Positions 25,288-43,519 are shown, counted from the stretch's first letter. The stretch: 64,000 nucleotides of DNA from Leclercia sp. S52 (GCF_039727615.1 NZ_CP152474.1:186001-250000), one strand, 5' to 3'. Notes: generated by a model not told the origin, from the letters alone. Program-made: numbers and translations.

Positions 25288-25363
25288 GCTGATATGGCTC
25301 AGTTGGTAGAGCGCACCCTTGGTAAGGGTGAGGTCCCCAGTTCGACTCTGGGTATCAGCACCA
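25288..25363 (+). tRNA. thrT: tRNA-Thr (GGU)
   Basis: 76 bases with acceptor GCTGATA/TATCAGC and encoded CCA. The anticodon loop CTTGGTA gives GGT. It starts 6 bases after glyT. Confidence 0.97.
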
Positions 25364-25445
25364 CTTCACTTCTCCCTCCCGTTTCTCTCTGTTTCAATTT
25401 AAATGTATTCAACAGTTCAGGCATTTCGCCTGGTTGATGTGGTGA

Positions 25446-26666
<1,221 letters not shown>

Positions 26667-26696
26667 TTGCTGATAACATTTGACGCAATGCGCATG

Positions 26697-26724
26697 AAAA
26701 GGGCATCATTTGATGCCCTTTTTG
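26697..26724 (+). terminator. Terminator after tufB
   Basis: GGGCATCA/TGATGCCC with a TT loop and five T residues (26701-26723). Confidence 0.88.
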
Positions 26725-26896
26725 CACGCTTTCGAACCAGAACCTGGCTCATCAGTGATTTTATTTGTCATAATCATTGCTGAGACAGGCTCTGAAGAGG
26801 GCGTTTTAGTCCGAAACGCAACAGAGCATTTCGGTTTGGTTCGCCTCGCTATCGCGGGGTGAAAATGTTTGTAGAATACTTCTGACAGGTTGGTTT

Positions 26897-27280
26897 ATGA
26901 GTGCGAATACCGAAGCTCAAGGGAGCGGGCGCGGCCTGGAAGCGATGAAATGGGTAGTGGTAGCCGTATTGTTGATCGTGGCAATCGTTGGCAACTACCT
27001 TTATCGCGACATGATGCTGCCGCTACGCGCGCTGGCAGTGGTAATTCTGATTGCTGCAGCGGGTGGTGTCGCGCTGTTGACGACCAAAGGTAAAGCGACC
27101 GTCGCTTTTGCCCGCGAAGCGAGAACCGAAGTCCGTAAGGTCATTTGGCCGACTCGCCAGGAAACATTGCACACCACGCTGATTGTAGCTGCGGTTACCG
27201 CTGTAATGTCACTGATCCTGTGGGGACTGGATGGTATTCTGGTTCGCCTGGTATCCTTTATCACTGGCCTGAGGTTCTGA
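26897..27280 (+). CDS. secE: Preprotein translocase subunit SecE
   Basis: A 127-residue inner membrane protein with three membrane segments (about 19-37, 45-63 and 93-111) and the conserved cytoplasmic helix before the last one ([17 protein letters not shown]). It clamps SecY in the SecYEG translocon. It is followed by nusG after one base, as in E. coli. TAGAAT at 26872-26877 is a candidate -10 for the secE-nusG promoter. Confidence 0.95.
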   Translation: MSANTEAQGSGRGLEAMKWVVVAVLLIVAIVGNYLYRDMMLPLRALAVVILIAAAGGVALLTTKGKATVAFAREARTEVRKVIWPTRQETLHTTLIVAAVTAVMSLILWGLDGILVRLVSFITGLRF

Positions 27281-27281
27281 G

Positions 27282-27827
27282 ATGTCTGAAGCCCCTAAAA
27301 AGCGCTGGTACGTCGTTCAGGCGTTTTCCGGTTTTGAAGGCCGCGTAGCAACGTCGCTGCGTGAGCATATCAAATTACATAATATGGAAGAGTTGTTTGG
27401 CGAAGTTATGGTTCCGACCGAAGAAGTGGTCGAGATCCGTGGCGGCCAGCGTCGCAAAAGCGAACGCAAATTCTTCCCGGGTTACGTGCTTGTTCAGATG
27501 GTGATGAACGATGCAAGCTGGCACTTAGTGCGTAGCGTCCCGCGCGTAATGGGCTTTATCGGCGGCACGTCTGACCGTCCGGCGCCAATCAGCGACAAAG
27601 AAGTTGATGCGATTATGAACCGCCTGCAGCAGGTTGGTGATAAGCCGCGTCCTAAAACGCTGTTTGAACCGGGTGAAATGGTTCGTGTTAATGACGGTCC
27701 GTTTGCTGACTTTAACGGCGTGGTTGAAGAAGTGGACTATGAGAAGTCCCGCCTGAAAGTTTCCGTTTCTATCTTCGGTCGTGCGACCCCGGTAGAACTG
27801 GACTTTGCCCAGGTAGAAAAAGCCTAA
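27282..27827 (+). CDS. nusG: Transcription termination/antitermination factor NusG
   Basis: A 181-residue factor with an N-terminal NGN domain (about 5-110, [12 protein letters not shown] at the start) that binds RNA polymerase, and a C-terminal KOW domain (about 128-181, [19 protein letters not shown]) that binds Rho or ribosomal S10. It links transcription to translation and promotes Rho termination. It also takes part in rrn antitermination. Confidence 0.96.
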   Translation: MSEAPKKRWYVVQAFSGFEGRVATSLREHIKLHNMEELFGEVMVPTEEVVEIRGGQRRKSERKFFPGYVLVQMVMNDASWHLVRSVPRVMGFIGGTSDRPAPISDKEVDAIMNRLQQVGDKPRPKTLFEPGEMVRVNDGPFADFNGVVEEVDYEKSRLKVSVSIFGRATPVELDFAQVEKA

Positions 27828-27857
27828 GCAGCGATCAAAAAAGCGACGATTTAATCG

Positions 27858-27886
27858 TTGCACAGGGCGCGAGATTGGACTACAAT
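27858..27886 (+). promoter_or_regulatory. rplKA promoter (PL11)
   Basis: TTGCAC (27858-27863), a 17-base spacer and TACAAT (27881-27886). Confidence 0.88.
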
Positions 27887-27932
27887 TTCGCGCCTTTTGT
27901 TTTTATGGATTGCATCCGTAAAACGAATTTTA

Positions 27933-29118
<1,186 letters not shown>

Positions 29119-29122
29119 TGCC

Positions 29123-29151
29123 TTTACGTGGGCGGTGGATTTGTCTACAAT
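29123..29151 (+). promoter_or_regulatory. rplJL-rpoBC promoter (PL10)
   Basis: TTTACG (29123-29128), a 17-base spacer and TACAAT (29146-29151), as in E. coli PL10. Confidence 0.85.
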
Positions 29152-29409
29152 CTTACCCCCACGTTTGCTAACAATAGTTAGCGGCTAAAAGATTTGTTCG
29201 TTGGAGCCTGGCCTAATCCAGGCCTCCGTCGAAGACCGCAGGTGTTTCGCAAGAGACTTAATGCCCTGCGTAGACGGTGACAGAACGCTAAGATTATTTT
29301 TGGATACTCTGGCTTGTTTCTGCTCACCGTATTAAGACGCTCTTCCCGTTGGGAAGAGTGAAGTGAGTTCCGGAACATGAGTTCCGGCAAACATCCAGGA
29401 GCAAAGCTA
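29152..29409 (+). promoter_or_regulatory. L10-(L7/L12)4 autoregulatory leader
   Basis: A 258-base untranslated leader rich in hairpins (for example CTCTTCCC/GGGAAGAG at 29340-29358, and two GAGTTCCGG repeats at 29366-29374 and 29380-29388). In E. coli the L10-L7/L12 complex binds this leader and represses rplJ and rplL translation. A short in-frame ATG at 29377 lies within it but is not the rplJ start. Confidence 0.7.
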
Positions 29410-29907
29410 ATGGCTTTAAATCTTCAAGACAAACAAGCGATTGTTGCTGAAGTCAGCGAAGTAGCCAAAGGCGCGCTGTCTGCAGTAGTTGCGGATTCCC
29501 GTGGCGTTACTGTAGATAAAATGACTGAACTGCGTAAAGCAGGTCGTGAAGCTGGCGTTTACATGCGTGTTGTTCGTAACACCCTGCTGCGCCGCGTAGT
29601 TGAAGGTACTCAGTTCGAGTGCCTGAAAGACACGTTTGTTGGTCCAACCTTGATTGCATACTCTATGGAACACCCGGGCGCTGCTGCTCGTCTGTTCAAA
29701 GAGTTCGCGAAAGCGAATGCAAAATTCGAGGTTAAAGCTGCAGCCTTTGAAGGTGAGTTGATCCCGGCATCGCAAATCGATCGCCTGGCAACCCTGCCGA
29801 CCTACGAAGAAGCAATTGCACGCCTGATGGCAACCATGAAAGAAGCTTCGGCTGGCAAACTGGTTCGCACTCTGGCTGCTGTTCGCGATGCGAAAGAAGC
29901 TGCTTAA
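29410..29907 (+). CDS. rplJ: 50S ribosomal protein L10
   Basis: A 165-residue base of the L7/L12 stalk, equal to E. coli L10. I set the start at the ATG of MALNLQDK (29410) after CAGGAG. The N-terminal domain binds 23S rRNA and L11; the C-terminal helix (from about residue 135) carries the L7/L12 dimers. Confidence 0.97.
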
Positions 29908-29973
29908 TAGCAGTCATCTTTATCAAGTATTCGCTTACGTATAAACTTATTCTGATTTTCAGGAACAATTTAA

Positions 29974-30339
<366 letters not shown>

Positions 30340-30378
30340 GCCAACCCTTCCGGTTGCAGCCTGAGAAATTAGGCTGAT

Positions 30379-30410
30379 GGCTGGTGACTTTTTAGTCACC
30401 AGCCTTTTTT
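30379..30410 (+). terminator. Partial terminator (attenuator) between rplL and rpoB
   Basis: Stem GGCTGGTGAC/GTCACCAGCC (30379-30388 and 30395-30404) with six T. In E. coli the corresponding element stops most transcripts so rpoBC is made less than rplJL. The 319-base gap also holds the region of the RNase III processing stem (about 30410-30520). Confidence 0.88.
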
Positions 30411-30658
30411 GCGCTGTAAGGCGCCAGTAGAGTTTCACACTGTTTGACTGCTGGCTGTCCTGACAATGCTTGTTTCTATCGACGACTTAATATACTGCGA
30501 CAGGGTGCTCGCTCTGGGTAAATCGCAATGAAATGGTTTAAGCGTGATAGCAACAGGCATTGCGGAAAGTGTTCGATTTTCCGATCAACAAAATGGTGTT
30601 GCACAAACTGTCCGCCAATGGACAGATGGGTCGACTTGTCAGCGAGCTGAGGAACCCT

Positions 30659-33600
30659 ATGGTTTACTCCTATACCGAGAAAAAACGTATTCGTAAGGAT
30701 TTTGGTAAACGTCCACAAGTTCTGGACATTCCATATCTCCTTTCTATCCAGCTTGACTCGTTCCAGAAGTTTATCGAGCAAGATCCTGAAGGGCAGTACG
30801 GTCTGGAAGCAGCCTTCCGTTCCGTGTTCCCGATTAAGAGCTACAGCGGTAATTCCGAGCTGCAATACGTCAGCTACCGCCTTGGCGAACCGGTATTTGA
30901 CGTTCAGGAATGTCAAATCCGTGGCGTGACCTACTCGGCACCGCTGCGCGTTAAACTGCGTCTGGTGATCTACGAGCGCGAAGCGCCGGAAGGCACCGTT
31001 AAAGACATTAAAGAACAAGAAGTCTACATGGGCGAAATTCCGCTCATGACCGACAACGGTACTTTCGTTATCAACGGTACTGAGCGTGTTATCGTTTCCC
31101 AGCTGCACCGTAGCCCGGGCGTCTTCTTCGACAGCGATAAAGGTAAAACACACTCTTCCGGTAAAGTACTGTATAACGCGCGTATCATTCCTTACCGTGG
31201 TTCCTGGCTGGACTTCGAGTTCGATCCGAAAGACAACCTGTTTGTCCGTATCGACCGTCGTCGTAAACTGCCTGCGACCATCATTCTGCGTGCACTGAAC
31301 TACACCACTGAGCAGATTCTTGATCTGTTCTTTGAAAAAGTTGTCTTTGAAATTCGCGACAACAAGCTGCAAATGGAGCTGGTGCCTGAGCGTCTGCGTG
31401 GTGATACCGCATCGTTCGACATCGAAGCCGACGGCAAAGTGTATGTGGAAAAAGGCCGCCGTATTACCGCGCGCCACATCCGTCAGCTGGAAAAAGATGA
31501 TATCAAACACATCGAAGTTCCGGTTGAGTACATTGCTGGAAAAGTAGCTGCAAAAGACTACGTTGATGCATCCACTGGCGAGCTGATCTGCCCGGCTAAC
31601 ATGGAGCTGAGCCTGGATCTGCTGGCTAAGCTGAGCCAGTCTGGCCACAAGCGTATCGAAACGCTGTTCACCAACGATCTGGACCACGGTCCGTACATGT
31701 CCGAAACCGTACGTGTCGACCCAACCACCGATCGTCTGAGCGCGCTGGTAGAAATCTACCGCATGATGCGCCCGGGTGAGCCACCGACTCGCGAAGCGGC
31801 TGAAAGCCTGTTCGAGAACCTGTTCTTCTCCGAAGACCGCTACGATCTGTCCGCGGTTGGTCGTATGAAGTTCAACCGTTCTCTGCTGCGTGACGCGATC
31901 GAAGGTTCCGGTATCCTGAGCAAAGAAGACATCATCGAAGTGATGAAGAAGCTCATCGATATCCGTAACGGTAAAGGCGAAGTGGACGATATCGACCACC
32001 TCGGCAACCGTCGTATCCGTTCCGTAGGCGAAATGGCGGAAAACCAGTTCCGCGTTGGCCTGGTACGTGTAGAGCGTGCGGTGAAAGAGCGTCTGTCTCT
32101 GGGCGATCTGGATACCCTGATGCCTCAGGATATGATCAACGCCAAGCCGATCTCTGCAGCAGTGAAAGAGTTCTTTGGTTCCAGCCAGCTGTCTCAGTTT
32201 ATGGACCAGAACAACCCGCTGTCTGAGATCACGCACAAGCGTCGTATCTCTGCACTCGGCCCGGGCGGTCTGACCCGTGAGCGCGCAGGCTTTGAAGTTC
32301 GAGACGTACACCCGACTCACTACGGTCGCGTATGTCCAATCGAAACGCCTGAAGGTCCAAACATCGGTCTGATCAACTCCCTGTCCGTGTACGCACAGAC
32401 TAACGAATACGGTTTCCTTGAAACCCCGTATCGTAAAGTGACTGACGGTGTTGTAACCGATGAAATTCACTACCTGTCTGCTATCGAAGAAGGTAACTAC
32501 GTCATCGCTCAGGCGAACTCCAACCTGGATGACGAAGGCCACTTTGTAGAAGACCTGGTAACTTGCCGTAGCAAAGGCGAATCCAGCTTGTTCAGCCGCG
32601 ACCAGGTTGACTACATGGACGTTTCCACCCAGCAGGTGGTTTCCGTCGGTGCGTCCCTGATCCCGTTCCTGGAACACGATGACGCCAACCGTGCATTGAT
32701 GGGTGCGAACATGCAACGTCAGGCCGTTCCAACTCTGCGCGCTGATAAGCCGCTGGTTGGTACCGGTATGGAACGTGCTGTTGCCGTTGACTCCGGTGTT
32801 ACTGCAGTTGCTAAACGTGGCGGTACTGTTCAGTACGTCGATGCTTCCCGTATCGTTATCAAAGTTAACGAAGACGAGATGCATGCAGGCGAAGCAGGTA
32901 TCGACATCTACAACCTGACCAAGTACACCCGTTCTAACCAGAACACCTGTATCAACCAGATGCCATGTGTGTCTCTGGGTGAGCCAATTGAGCGCGGCGA
33001 CGTGCTGGCTGACGGCCCGTCCACCGACCTCGGTGAACTGGCGCTCGGTCAGAACATGCGCGTAGCGTTCATGCCGTGGAACGGTTACAACTTCGAAGAC
33101 TCCATCCTGGTCTCCGAGCGTGTGGTTCAGGAAGATCGTTTCACCACTATTCACATCCAGGAACTGGCGTGCGTGTCCCGTGACACCAAGCTGGGGCCAG
33201 AAGAGATCACCGCTGACATCCCTAACGTGGGTGAAGCTGCGCTCTCCAAGCTGGATGAGTCCGGTATCGTTTACATCGGTGCAGAAGTGACCGGCGGCGA
33301 CATTCTGGTTGGTAAGGTTACGCCGAAAGGTGAAACCCAGCTGACGCCAGAAGAGAAACTGCTGCGCGCGATCTTTGGTGAGAAAGCGTCTGATGTTAAA
33401 GACTCTTCTCTGCGTGTGCCTAACGGTGTTTCCGGTACGGTTATCGACGTTCAGGTCTTTACTCGCGATGGCGTAGAAAAAGACAAACGTGCGCTGGAAA
33501 TCGAAGAGATGCAGCTGAAGCAGGCTAAGAAAGACCTGTCTGAAGAGCTGCAGATCCTTGAAGCTGGCCTGTTTGGTCGTATCTACGCGGTGCTGGTTGC

Positions 33601-34687
33601 CGGTGGTGTTGAAGCTGAGAAGCTCGACAAGCTGCCACGTGACCGCTGGCTGGAACTGGGCCTGGCCGACGAAGAGAAACAAAATCAGCTGGAACAGCTG
33701 GCTGAGCAGTATGACGAACTGAAACACGAGTTCGAGAAAAAACTCGAAGCGAAACGCCGTAAAATCACTCAGGGCGACGATCTGGCACCGGGCGTGCTGA
33801 AGATTGTTAAGGTTTATCTGGCCGTTAAACGTCAGATCCAGCCTGGTGATAAGATGGCAGGTCGTCACGGTAACAAGGGTGTTATTTCTAAGATCAACCC
33901 GATCGAAGATATGCCGCACGATGCTAACGGTACGCCGGTAGATATCGTACTGAACCCGCTGGGCGTACCGTCTCGTATGAACATTGGTCAGATCCTTGAA
34001 ACTCACCTGGGTATGGCTGCAAAAGGCATCGGCGATAAGATCAACGCCATGCTGAAACAGCAGCAGGAAGTCGCGAAACTGCGCGAGTTCATCCAGCGTG
34101 CGTACGATCTGGGTACTGATGTTCGTCAGAAAGTCGACCTGAACACCTTCAGCGATGAAGAAGTGCTGCGTCTGGCTGAGAACCTGAAAAAAGGTATGCC
34201 AATCGCAACGCCAGTCTTCGATGGTGCGAAAGAGTCTGAAATCAAGGAACTGTTACAGCTGGGTGGCCTGCCAAGTTCTGGCCAGATCACTCTGTTCGAC
34301 GGTCGTACCGGTGAGCAGTTCGAGCGCCAGGTAACCGTTGGCTACATGTACATGCTGAAACTGAACCACCTGGTTGATGACAAGATGCACGCGCGTTCTA
34401 CCGGTTCTTACAGCCTGGTTACTCAGCAGCCGCTGGGTGGTAAGGCGCAGTTCGGTGGTCAGCGCTTCGGGGAGATGGAAGTGTGGGCGCTTGAAGCATA
34501 CGGCGCGGCATACACCCTGCAGGAAATGCTCACCGTTAAGTCTGATGACGTGAACGGTCGTACCAAGATGTATAAAAACATCGTGGACGGCAACCATCAG
34601 ATGGAACCGGGCATGCCAGAGTCCTTCAACGTACTGTTGAAAGAGATTCGTTCGCTGGGTATCAACATCGAACTGGAAGACGAGTAA
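30659..34687 (+). CDS. rpoB: RNA polymerase subunit beta
   Basis: A 1342-residue catalytic subunit, identical in length to E. coli RpoB. The start is the ATG of [10 protein letters not shown] (30659); an in-frame upstream extension of 33 codons is not supported. The rifampicin region (507-533, at 32177-32257) is wild type: Asp516, His526 and Ser531 are all present, so rifampicin sensitivity at this site is expected. [11 protein letters not shown] (active-centre switch region) and the C-terminal [21 protein letters not shown] clamp motif are intact. Confidence 0.98.
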   Translation: MVYSYTEKKRIRKDFGKRPQVLDIPYLLSIQLDSFQKFIEQDPEGQYGLEAAFRSVFPIKSYSGNSELQYVSYRLGEPVFDVQECQIRGVTYSAPLRVKLRLVIYEREAPEGTVKDIKEQEVYMGEIPLMTDNGTFVINGTERVIVSQLHRSPGVFFDSDKGKTHSSGKVLYNARIIPYRGSWLDFEFDPKDNLFVRIDRRRKLPATIILRALNYTTEQILDLFFEKVVFEIRDNKLQMELVPERLRGDTASFDIEADGKVYVEKGRRITARHIRQLEKDDIKHIEVPVEYIAGKVAAKDYVDASTGELICPANMELSLDLLAKLSQSGHKRIETLFTNDLDHGPYMSETVRVDPTTDRLSALVEIYRMMRPGEPPTREAAESLFENLFFSEDRYDLSAVGRMKFNRSLLRDAIEGSGILSKEDIIEVMKKLIDIRNGKGEVDDIDHLGNRRIRSVGEMAENQFRVGLVRVERAVKERLSLGDLDTLMPQDMINAKPISAAVKEFFGSSQLSQFMDQNNPLSEITHKRRISALGPGGLTRERAGFEVRDVHPTHYGRVCPIETPEGPNIGLINSLSVYAQTNEYGFLETPYRKVTDGVVTDEIHYLSAIEEGNYVIAQANSNLDDEGHFVEDLVTCRSKGESSLFSRDQVDYMDVSTQQVVSVGASLIPFLEHDDANRALMGANMQRQAVPTLRADKPLVGTGMERAVAVDSGVTAVAKRGGTVQYVDASRIVIKVNEDEMHAGEAGIDIYNLTKYTRSNQNTCINQMPCVSLGEPIERGDVLADGPSTDLGELALGQNMRVAFMPWNGYNFEDSILVSERVVQEDRFTTIHIQELACVSRDTKLGPEEITADIPNVGEAALSKLDESGIVYIGAEVTGGDILVGKVTPKGETQLTPEEKLLRAIFGEKASDVKDSSLRVPNGVSGTVIDVQVFTRDGVEKDKRALEIEEMQLKQAKKDLSEELQILEAGLFGRIYAVLVAGGVEAEKLDKLPRDRWLELGLADEEKQNQLEQLAEQYDELKHEFEKKLEAKRRKITQGDDLAPGVLKIVKVYLAVKRQIQPGDKMAGRHGNKGVISKINPIEDMPHDANGTPVDIVLNPLGVPSRMNIGQILETHLGMAAKGIGDKINAMLKQQQEVAKLREFIQRAYDLGTDVRQKVDLNTFSDEEVLRLAENLKKGMPIATPVFDGAKESEIKELLQLGGLPSSGQITLFDGRTGEQFERQVTVGYMYMLKLNHLVDDKMHARSTGSYSLVTQQPLGGKAQFGGQRFGEMEVWALEAYGAAYTLQEMLTVKSDDVNGRTKMYKNIVDGNHQMEPGMPESFNVLLKEIRSLGINIELEDE

Positions 34688-34763
34688 CTCTCGCTCAAAC
34701 AGGTCACTGGTGCCGGAGTAGTTTCCGGCACCAGATTGTGCTAACTCCGACGGGAGCAAATCC

Positions 34764-38987
<4,224 letters not shown>

Positions 38988-39003
38988 TCGTGACGTCAGC
39001 CCA

Positions 39004-39035
39004 TAAAAAAACCCGCTTCGGCGGGTTTTTTTTTG
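39004..39035 (+). terminator. Terminator after rpoC
   Basis: AAAAAAACCCGC, a TTC loop, then GGCGGGTTTTTTTTT; a very strong intrinsic terminator at the end of the rplJL-rpoBC transcript. Confidence 0.93.
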
Positions 39036-39053
39036 CGTGTCTGGTGCGGCTGT

Positions 39054-39129
39054 TGCCGGGTGGCGCTGCGCTTACCCGGCCTACGGTTCGGGGTCGTTGT
39101 AGGCCCGGTAAGCGTAGCGCCACCGGGCG
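39054..39129. repeat. REP/BIME pair after rpoC
   Basis: Two inverted REP units (GCCGGGTGGCGCTGCGCTTA up to CCTACG, then GTAGGCCCGGTAAGCGTAGC up to CCGGGC) fill the gap between the rpoC terminator and the PTS IIA stop codon. Confidence 0.85.
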
Positions 39130-39131
39130 TG

Positions 39132-39449
39132 TTAGTTCACCAGCGGTAACCGGCGATACAGCTCGATCATATCTCCCGCCAGATCCTGAATCACCATCGC
39201 GTTCATCAGGTGGTCCTGAGAGTGAACGGTAATCAGGTTAACCGGTAGCTTGCCGGTGCCTTCATCCATACCGATCAGCTTCGTCTGGATGGTGTGCGCA
39301 TGCTTAACGAATTCACGCGACTCTTCCATCGCTTTTTCCGCGTCGGCAAATTCACCTTTACGCGCCATCTGCAGGGCGGTTAATGCTGAACTGCGGGCTG
39401 CACCGGCATTCACCAGCAGCTCCATAATAATGGTTTCTAAATCTTCCAT
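39132..39449 (-). CDS. PTS IIA component, lactose/N,N'-diacetylchitobiose family
   Basis: A 105-residue all-helical phosphocarrier like ChbA/LacF. The active-site block VHSQDHLMNA holds the phosphorylated His76 and the metal-binding Asp79. It would accept phosphate from HPr and pass it to the IIB protein encoded 3 bases upstream. No IIC permease, glycosidase or regulator gene adjoins, so the sugar cannot be named. It is distinct from E. coli ChbA (which lies in chbBCARFG) and has no counterpart beside E. coli rpoC. Confidence 0.85.
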   Translation of the reverse strand: MEDLETIIMELLVNAGAARSSALTALQMARKGEFADAEKAMEESREFVKHAHTIQTKLIGMDEGTGKLPVNLITVHSQDHLMNAMVIQDLAGDMIELYRRLPLVN

Positions 39450-39452
39450 GGG

Positions 39453-39758
39453 TCACTCCAGCAGCTTGAGGGCTTTTTCGAGGACGGCATCGCCTTTCAT
39501 CATGCCGTAATCCATCATGTCGATAACCGCGACTTTTTTGCCCAGCGGTTCTGCCTGTGCCTGAAGATTATTGAGTTCGTATTTGACCTGCGGGCCAAGC
39601 AACACAATGTCGGCTGCGGCGATTTCATCTTTAAACTCAGCAACCGGTACGGCTTTAATGGTTACTTCGACCCCTTTTTTCTGCGCGGCGTCTTTCATGC
39701 GTTGAACCAGCATGCTGGTGGACATTCCCGCTGCACAGCATAAAACGATGTTCTTCAT
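39453..39758 (-). CDS. PTS IIB component, lactose/N,N'-diacetylchitobiose family
   Basis: A 101-residue protein like ChbB/CelA. The start MKNIVLCCAAGMSTS (ATG 39756-39758) follows GAGG; the longer frame adds four residues. The P-loop CAAGMSTSMLV carries the phosphorylated cysteine (Cys8, with Cys7 beside it). Read first in a two-gene operon with the IIA gene. A CRP-like site lies about 77 bases upstream, as expected for a carbon-source PTS. The IIC partner must be encoded elsewhere, if it exists. Confidence 0.85.
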   Translation of the reverse strand: MKNIVLCCAAGMSTSMLVQRMKDAAQKKGVEVTIKAVPVAEFKDEIAAADIVLLGPQVKYELNNLQAQAEPLGKKVAVIDMMDYGMMKGDAVLEKALKLLE

Positions 39759-39834
39759 AGTCAGCCTCAATGTACATGTGTTTATTGATAATTATCCCGC
39801 GTAGCCCGCTTCGACAACCGCGTTACCGCGATTG

Positions 39835-39850
39835 TGTGTGAGGCATCACA
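39835..39850. promoter_or_regulatory. CRP-like site upstream of the PTS IIB-IIA operon
   Basis: TGTGTgaggcaTCACA matches the CRP consensus TGTGA-N6-TCACA at 9 of 10 half-site bases. It lies about 77 bases upstream of the IIB start. I see no gene in the rest of 39759-40050. Confidence 0.6.
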
Positions 39851-40050
39851 AAGAAACCCGCATTTTCTGAAACCGGTTACAATTGTTACAGAACGGGGAA
39901 AGGCAGGGCGGAACGAGGAAGAAGCTTTCCGCCCTGGTCAGCATCCCCGGCTGACGGAATAAGCGTAAAAAAAACATGCTCAGGCTGACAATGGCCCGTT
40001 GATGAGGTTACGTGACGCCTCGTAATAACTTCATCGGGTTACACTCTTTT

Positions 40051-41184
40051 TCAGCCCGGCTGCGAGGCGCGTCCCAGCCAGCTATCCCAGTCTTTCCACA
40101 CCGGCTGCAATCCCTGCTGGCTGAGCGCTTCGGCAACCACTTCCGGGCGACGACTATCGTGCGGCGCAAACTGCTCCAGCTCGGGATGGTCATCGGCATA
40201 GCCGCCTGGCTGGGTTTTTGAAAAGGCGCTGACGTTGTTAATGGCCAGCGGAATGACGCGATCGCGAAACGCGGGGGATTCCCGGGTCGACAGTGACAGC
40301 TCCACCTCCGGCGCCAGTAGACGAAACGCGCAGATGGTCTGCACCAACTGACGTTCATCCATGATCGACGCGGGCTGGATCCCGCCAGCGCAGGGGCGCA
40401 GCCGGGGAAAGGAGATCGAGTACCTGCTCTGCCAGTAGTGCTGCTGTAGCCAGAGCAGGTGTTCCGCCACCATAAAGTTGTCGACCCGCCAGCTGTCGGA
40501 GAGTCCGGTCAGTGCCCCGAGTCCGATCTTGTCGATCCCGGCGCGGCCCAGCCGATCCGGGGTCTCAAGTCGCCAGAAGAAGTCCTGCTTTTTACCTTTC
40601 AAGTGGTGTTGAGCATAGACCGCCTCGTGATAGGTCTCCTGATAGACCAGCACGCCATCCAGCCCCAGCGTTTTTAGCTCGCCATATTCGGCCTCTGACA
40701 GGGGTTGAACCTCCATCTGCAACGAGGCGAACTGGCGGCGAATGGCCGGGATATGGCGACGAAAATAGTCCATTCCGACCTTAGCCTGGTGCTCGCCGGT
40801 CACCAGCAGCAGATGCTCAAACCCCATCTCGCGGATCGTGGCACACTCCCGGGCAATCTCATTTTCATCCAGCGTTTTGCGCTTGATGTGGTTGCTCATT
40901 GAAAAGCCGCAGTAGGTACAGTCGTTCGCGCACAGGTTGGAGAGATAGAGCGGAACATAAAAGCTCACCGTGTTGCCAAAGCGCTGGCGGGTCAGACGCT
41001 GGGCCCGCTGCGCCATCGGCTCAAGATACGCGCTGGCGGCGGGGGAGAGCAGGGCCATCATATCCTCGCGCGTCGGCTGCCGGGCAGTCAGAGCGCGCTC
41101 AACGTCCGCCGGGGTTTTACTGTTGATGCGCAGGCGAATATCGTCCCAGTTGAGCTGGTGCCAGCGATCGGTAAAGGTATTCAT
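40051..41184 (-). CDS. thiH: 2-iminoacetate synthase ThiH
   Basis: A 377-residue radical SAM enzyme, equal to E. coli ThiH. It cleaves tyrosine to dehydroglycine (2-iminoacetate) and p-cresol for thiazole synthesis. The cluster motif [10 protein letters not shown] (CxxxCxxC) lies near residue 85. Last gene of thiCEFSGH; its start overlaps the thiG stop by 4 bases. Confidence 0.96.
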   Translation of the reverse strand: MNTFTDRWHQLNWDDIRLRINSKTPADVERALTARQPTREDMMALLSPAASAYLEPMAQRAQRLTRQRFGNTVSFYVPLYLSNLCANDCTYCGFSMSNHIKRKTLDENEIARECATIREMGFEHLLLVTGEHQAKVGMDYFRRHIPAIRRQFASLQMEVQPLSEAEYGELKTLGLDGVLVYQETYHEAVYAQHHLKGKKQDFFWRLETPDRLGRAGIDKIGLGALTGLSDSWRVDNFMVAEHLLWLQQHYWQSRYSISFPRLRPCAGGIQPASIMDERQLVQTICAFRLLAPEVELSLSTRESPAFRDRVIPLAINNVSAFSKTQPGGYADDHPELEQFAPHDSRRPEVVAEALSQQGLQPVWKDWDSWLGRASQPG

Positions 41185-41951
41185 GAGAAGGCCTCCAGAA
41201 ATCCGGTTAACGGGCTGGTGGCCTGGGCTTCAGGGCTCCGCGAGCCGGGGCCAGACTGGCGTGCCAGCACGCCCGCCTCTACCGCCAGACGAAACGCCCG
41301 CGCCATCATCACCGGATCGTCCGCGACTGCAATGGCGGTGTTGACCAGCACGGCATCGGCCCCCATCTCCAGCGCCTGTGCGGCATGGCTGGGAACGCCG
41401 ATCCCGGCATCCACGATCACCGGCACGGTCGCCTGCTGAATGATGATCTCCAGCATGGCGCGGGTTTCCAGCCCCTGGTTGGAGCCTATCGGCGCGCCGA
41501 GCGGCATCACCGCCGCGCAACCCGCCTCTTCAAGCCGTTTGCACAGCACCGGATCGGCACCGCAGTAGGGCAGCACCGTGAATCCCTCTTTTACCAGCAT
41601 TTCCGCCGCTTTCAGCGTCTCGATGGGATCGGGCAGCAGCCAGCGGGCATCGGGATGGATCTCCAGCTTGAGCCAGTGCGTTCCCAGCGCCTCGCGCGCC
41701 AGCCGGGCGGCGAACACCGCCTCCTCCGCGGTTTTGGCCCCGGAGGTGTTGGGCAGCAGGCTGACACCTGCCTCCAGCAGCGGCGCCAGAATAGCGTCAT
41801 TGTGATTGCGCAGATCGACCCGCTTCATCGCCAGGGTCACCAGCTGGCTGCCGCTCTCGCGAATGGCGTCCACCATCAGCTGCGGCGAGGCGAATTTCCC
41901 GGTGCCGGTAAACAGATGTGAATCAAAGGTTTTATCAGCAATACGTAACAT
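41181..41951 (-). CDS. thiG: Thiazole synthase ThiG
   Basis: A 256-residue TIM-barrel enzyme that joins 1-deoxyxylulose 5-phosphate, the ThiS thiocarboxylate and 2-iminoacetate into the thiazole phosphate. I set the start at [11 protein letters not shown] (41951), one base after the thiS stop. [15 protein letters not shown] and the phosphate-binding C-terminal [13 protein letters not shown] are conserved. Confidence 0.96.
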   Translation of the reverse strand: MLRIADKTFDSHLFTGTGKFASPQLMVDAIRESGSQLVTLAMKRVDLRNHNDAILAPLLEAGVSLLPNTSGAKTAEEAVFAARLAREALGTHWLKLEIHPDARWLLPDPIETLKAAEMLVKEGFTVLPYCGADPVLCKRLEEAGCAAVMPLGAPIGSNQGLETRAMLEIIIQQATVPVIVDAGIGVPSHAAQALEMGADAVLVNTAIAVADDPVMMARAFRLAVEAGVLARQSGPGSRSPEAQATSPLTGFLEAFS

Positions 41952-41952
41952 C

Positions 41953-42153
41953 TCAGCCTCCGGCAATCACCTGAAAGAGCAGGATCCGATCGCCTTCGCA
42001 GACCTGCTGTTTATCCCACTGCTCGCGCGGCAGGATCTGTTGATTCAGGGCCAGCGCGACCCCGGGTTTTAACTGGCGCAGCTGGTGGAGCAGAGTGGCA
42101 ACGGTTATGCCTTCCACGCACTGCATCGGTTCGTCGTTAAACAGGATCCGCAT
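41953..42153 (-). CDS. thiS: Sulfur carrier protein ThiS
   Basis: A 66-residue ubiquitin-like protein ending in the required Gly-Gly tail (QVIAGG). ThiF adenylates the C-terminus, which then carries sulfur to ThiG. The start [10 protein letters not shown] at 42153 matches the family; its first 17 bases overlap the end of thiF. Confidence 0.95.
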   Translation of the reverse strand: MRILFNDEPMQCVEGITVATLLHQLRQLKPGVALALNQQILPREQWDKQQVCEGDRILLFQVIAGG

Positions 42154-42892
42154 GCTGGCCTCCACATACCTCACAGCCGCTGGCGCGCTGCAGGGCCAGC
42201 TGTCGCCAGCTTCCTGCCCGGGCATCGAACAGGCGCAGCGCATTGCGCGGGGTCTCGATGCCGCTCAGCAGCTTGATCGCCTCCAGCGCCTGCAAGGTTC
42301 CCATCACGCCAACCACCGGCCCGACAATGCCTGCGGTGCGGCAGTTGCGTTGCGGCTCGTCATCCTCCGGCCACAGACAGCGATAGCAGCCCTGCGCCCA
42401 GGGCGGTGTCAGCACCATCATCTGCCCGCCAAATCCCACGGCGCTGGCGGTGATGAGCGGGGTGTTGAGCATCACGCAGGCGGCATTGATCGCCTGGCGG
42501 GTGGCCATGTTATCGGTGCAGTCCAGCACCACGTCGGCGCGGGCGATCTCCTCCTGCAGCGCTTTGCCTTCCAGGCGGGTCTGCAGGGCAATCAGCCGGA
42601 TGTCCGGGTTAAGCTGCTGCAGCCGGCGCTGCGTCACTTGCGCTTTCGGCTGGGCGATATCGTCGGTAGTAAACAGGATCTGGCGCTGCAAATTACTCAG
42701 ATGCACCTCGTCATCGTCGGCCAGCACCAGGGTGCCGATCCCGGCACCGGCCAGGTACAGCGCCGCCGGAGCGCCTAATCCGCCGAGGCCGACCAGCAAT
42801 ACCCGGCTGGCGAGCAGCTTCTGCTGCCCGTCGATGGCGATATCCTCCAGCAGGATCTGGCGGCTGTAGCGCATAAAGTCACGGTCATTCAT
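42137..42892 (-). CDS. thiF: ThiS adenylyltransferase ThiF
   Basis: A 251-residue E1-like enzyme. The ATP-binding motif [17 protein letters not shown] (about 34-50) and two zinc CxxC pairs (CYRC near 169 and CEVC near 240) are visible. I set the start at [12 protein letters not shown] (42892), which overlaps the thiE stop by 8 bases. It adenylates ThiS for sulfur transfer. Confidence 0.95.
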   Translation of the reverse strand: MNDRDFMRYSRQILLEDIAIDGQQKLLASRVLLVGLGGLGAPAALYLAGAGIGTLVLADDDEVHLSNLQRQILFTTDDIAQPKAQVTQRRLQQLNPDIRLIALQTRLEGKALQEEIARADVVLDCTDNMATRQAINAACVMLNTPLITASAVGFGGQMMVLTPPWAQGCYRCLWPEDDEPQRNCRTAGIVGPVVGVMGTLQALEAIKLLSGIETPRNALRLFDARAGSWRQLALQRASGCEVCGGQHADPV

Positions 42893-43519
42893 CGCCCGCC
42901 CCCGCCAGTTGCAGTAGCTGTGCCGTTGCCGCCTGCCAGTCATCGGCCTGAGTGATAGCGCTCACCACCGCAATGCTGCCCACGCCGGTCGCCAGCACCG
43001 CCGCGGCGCGTTCGAGACTGATACCACCGATGGCGACGGTAGGGTAATCCGCAAGCCGTTCGATATGGCGGGCCAGCTGCTCCAGCCCCTGAGGGGCGGA
43101 AGGCATCTGCTTGGTTTGGGTCGGGAAAACGTGCCCGAGGGCGATGTAGGACGGACGCGCCGCCAGCGCCACGTCGATCTCCATGTCGTCGTGGGTTGAG
43201 ACGCCGAGGCGTAACCCGGCAGCACGAATGGCCGCAAGATCGGTGGTCTCCAGGTCTTCCTGGCCGAGATGCACGCCATAAGCCTGATGTTTAATCGCCA
43301 GCCGCCAGTAATCATTGATAAACAGGCGGGCGTCGTAGCGACGCCCCAGGGCAATGGCCGCCACGATATCGGCCTCGACCTCGTCATCCTGCTTATCTTT
43401 GATGCGCAGCTGGATCGTTTTTACGCCCGCGGCAAGCAGACGCTCAATCCAGGCCACGCTGTCGACCACCGGATAGAGCCCAAGACGAAAGGGTACCGGC
43501 GGGAAGTTGGGTTGATACA

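Noticed and set aside
30560..30658. N-terminal extension of rpoB by 33 codons
   Set aside because: RpoB of this length (1342) begins at MVYSYTEKK in E. coli. The extension is untranslated leader after the RNase III region.
30476..34006. A 1176-codon open frame on the minus strand opposite rpoB
   Set aside because: It mirrors rpoB codon structure, has no ribosome binding site or family resemblance, and similar antisense frames lie opposite rpoC (37398-38519), rplKA (27967-28929) and dppA (18436-19392). This is the usual shadow effect of highly biased genes.
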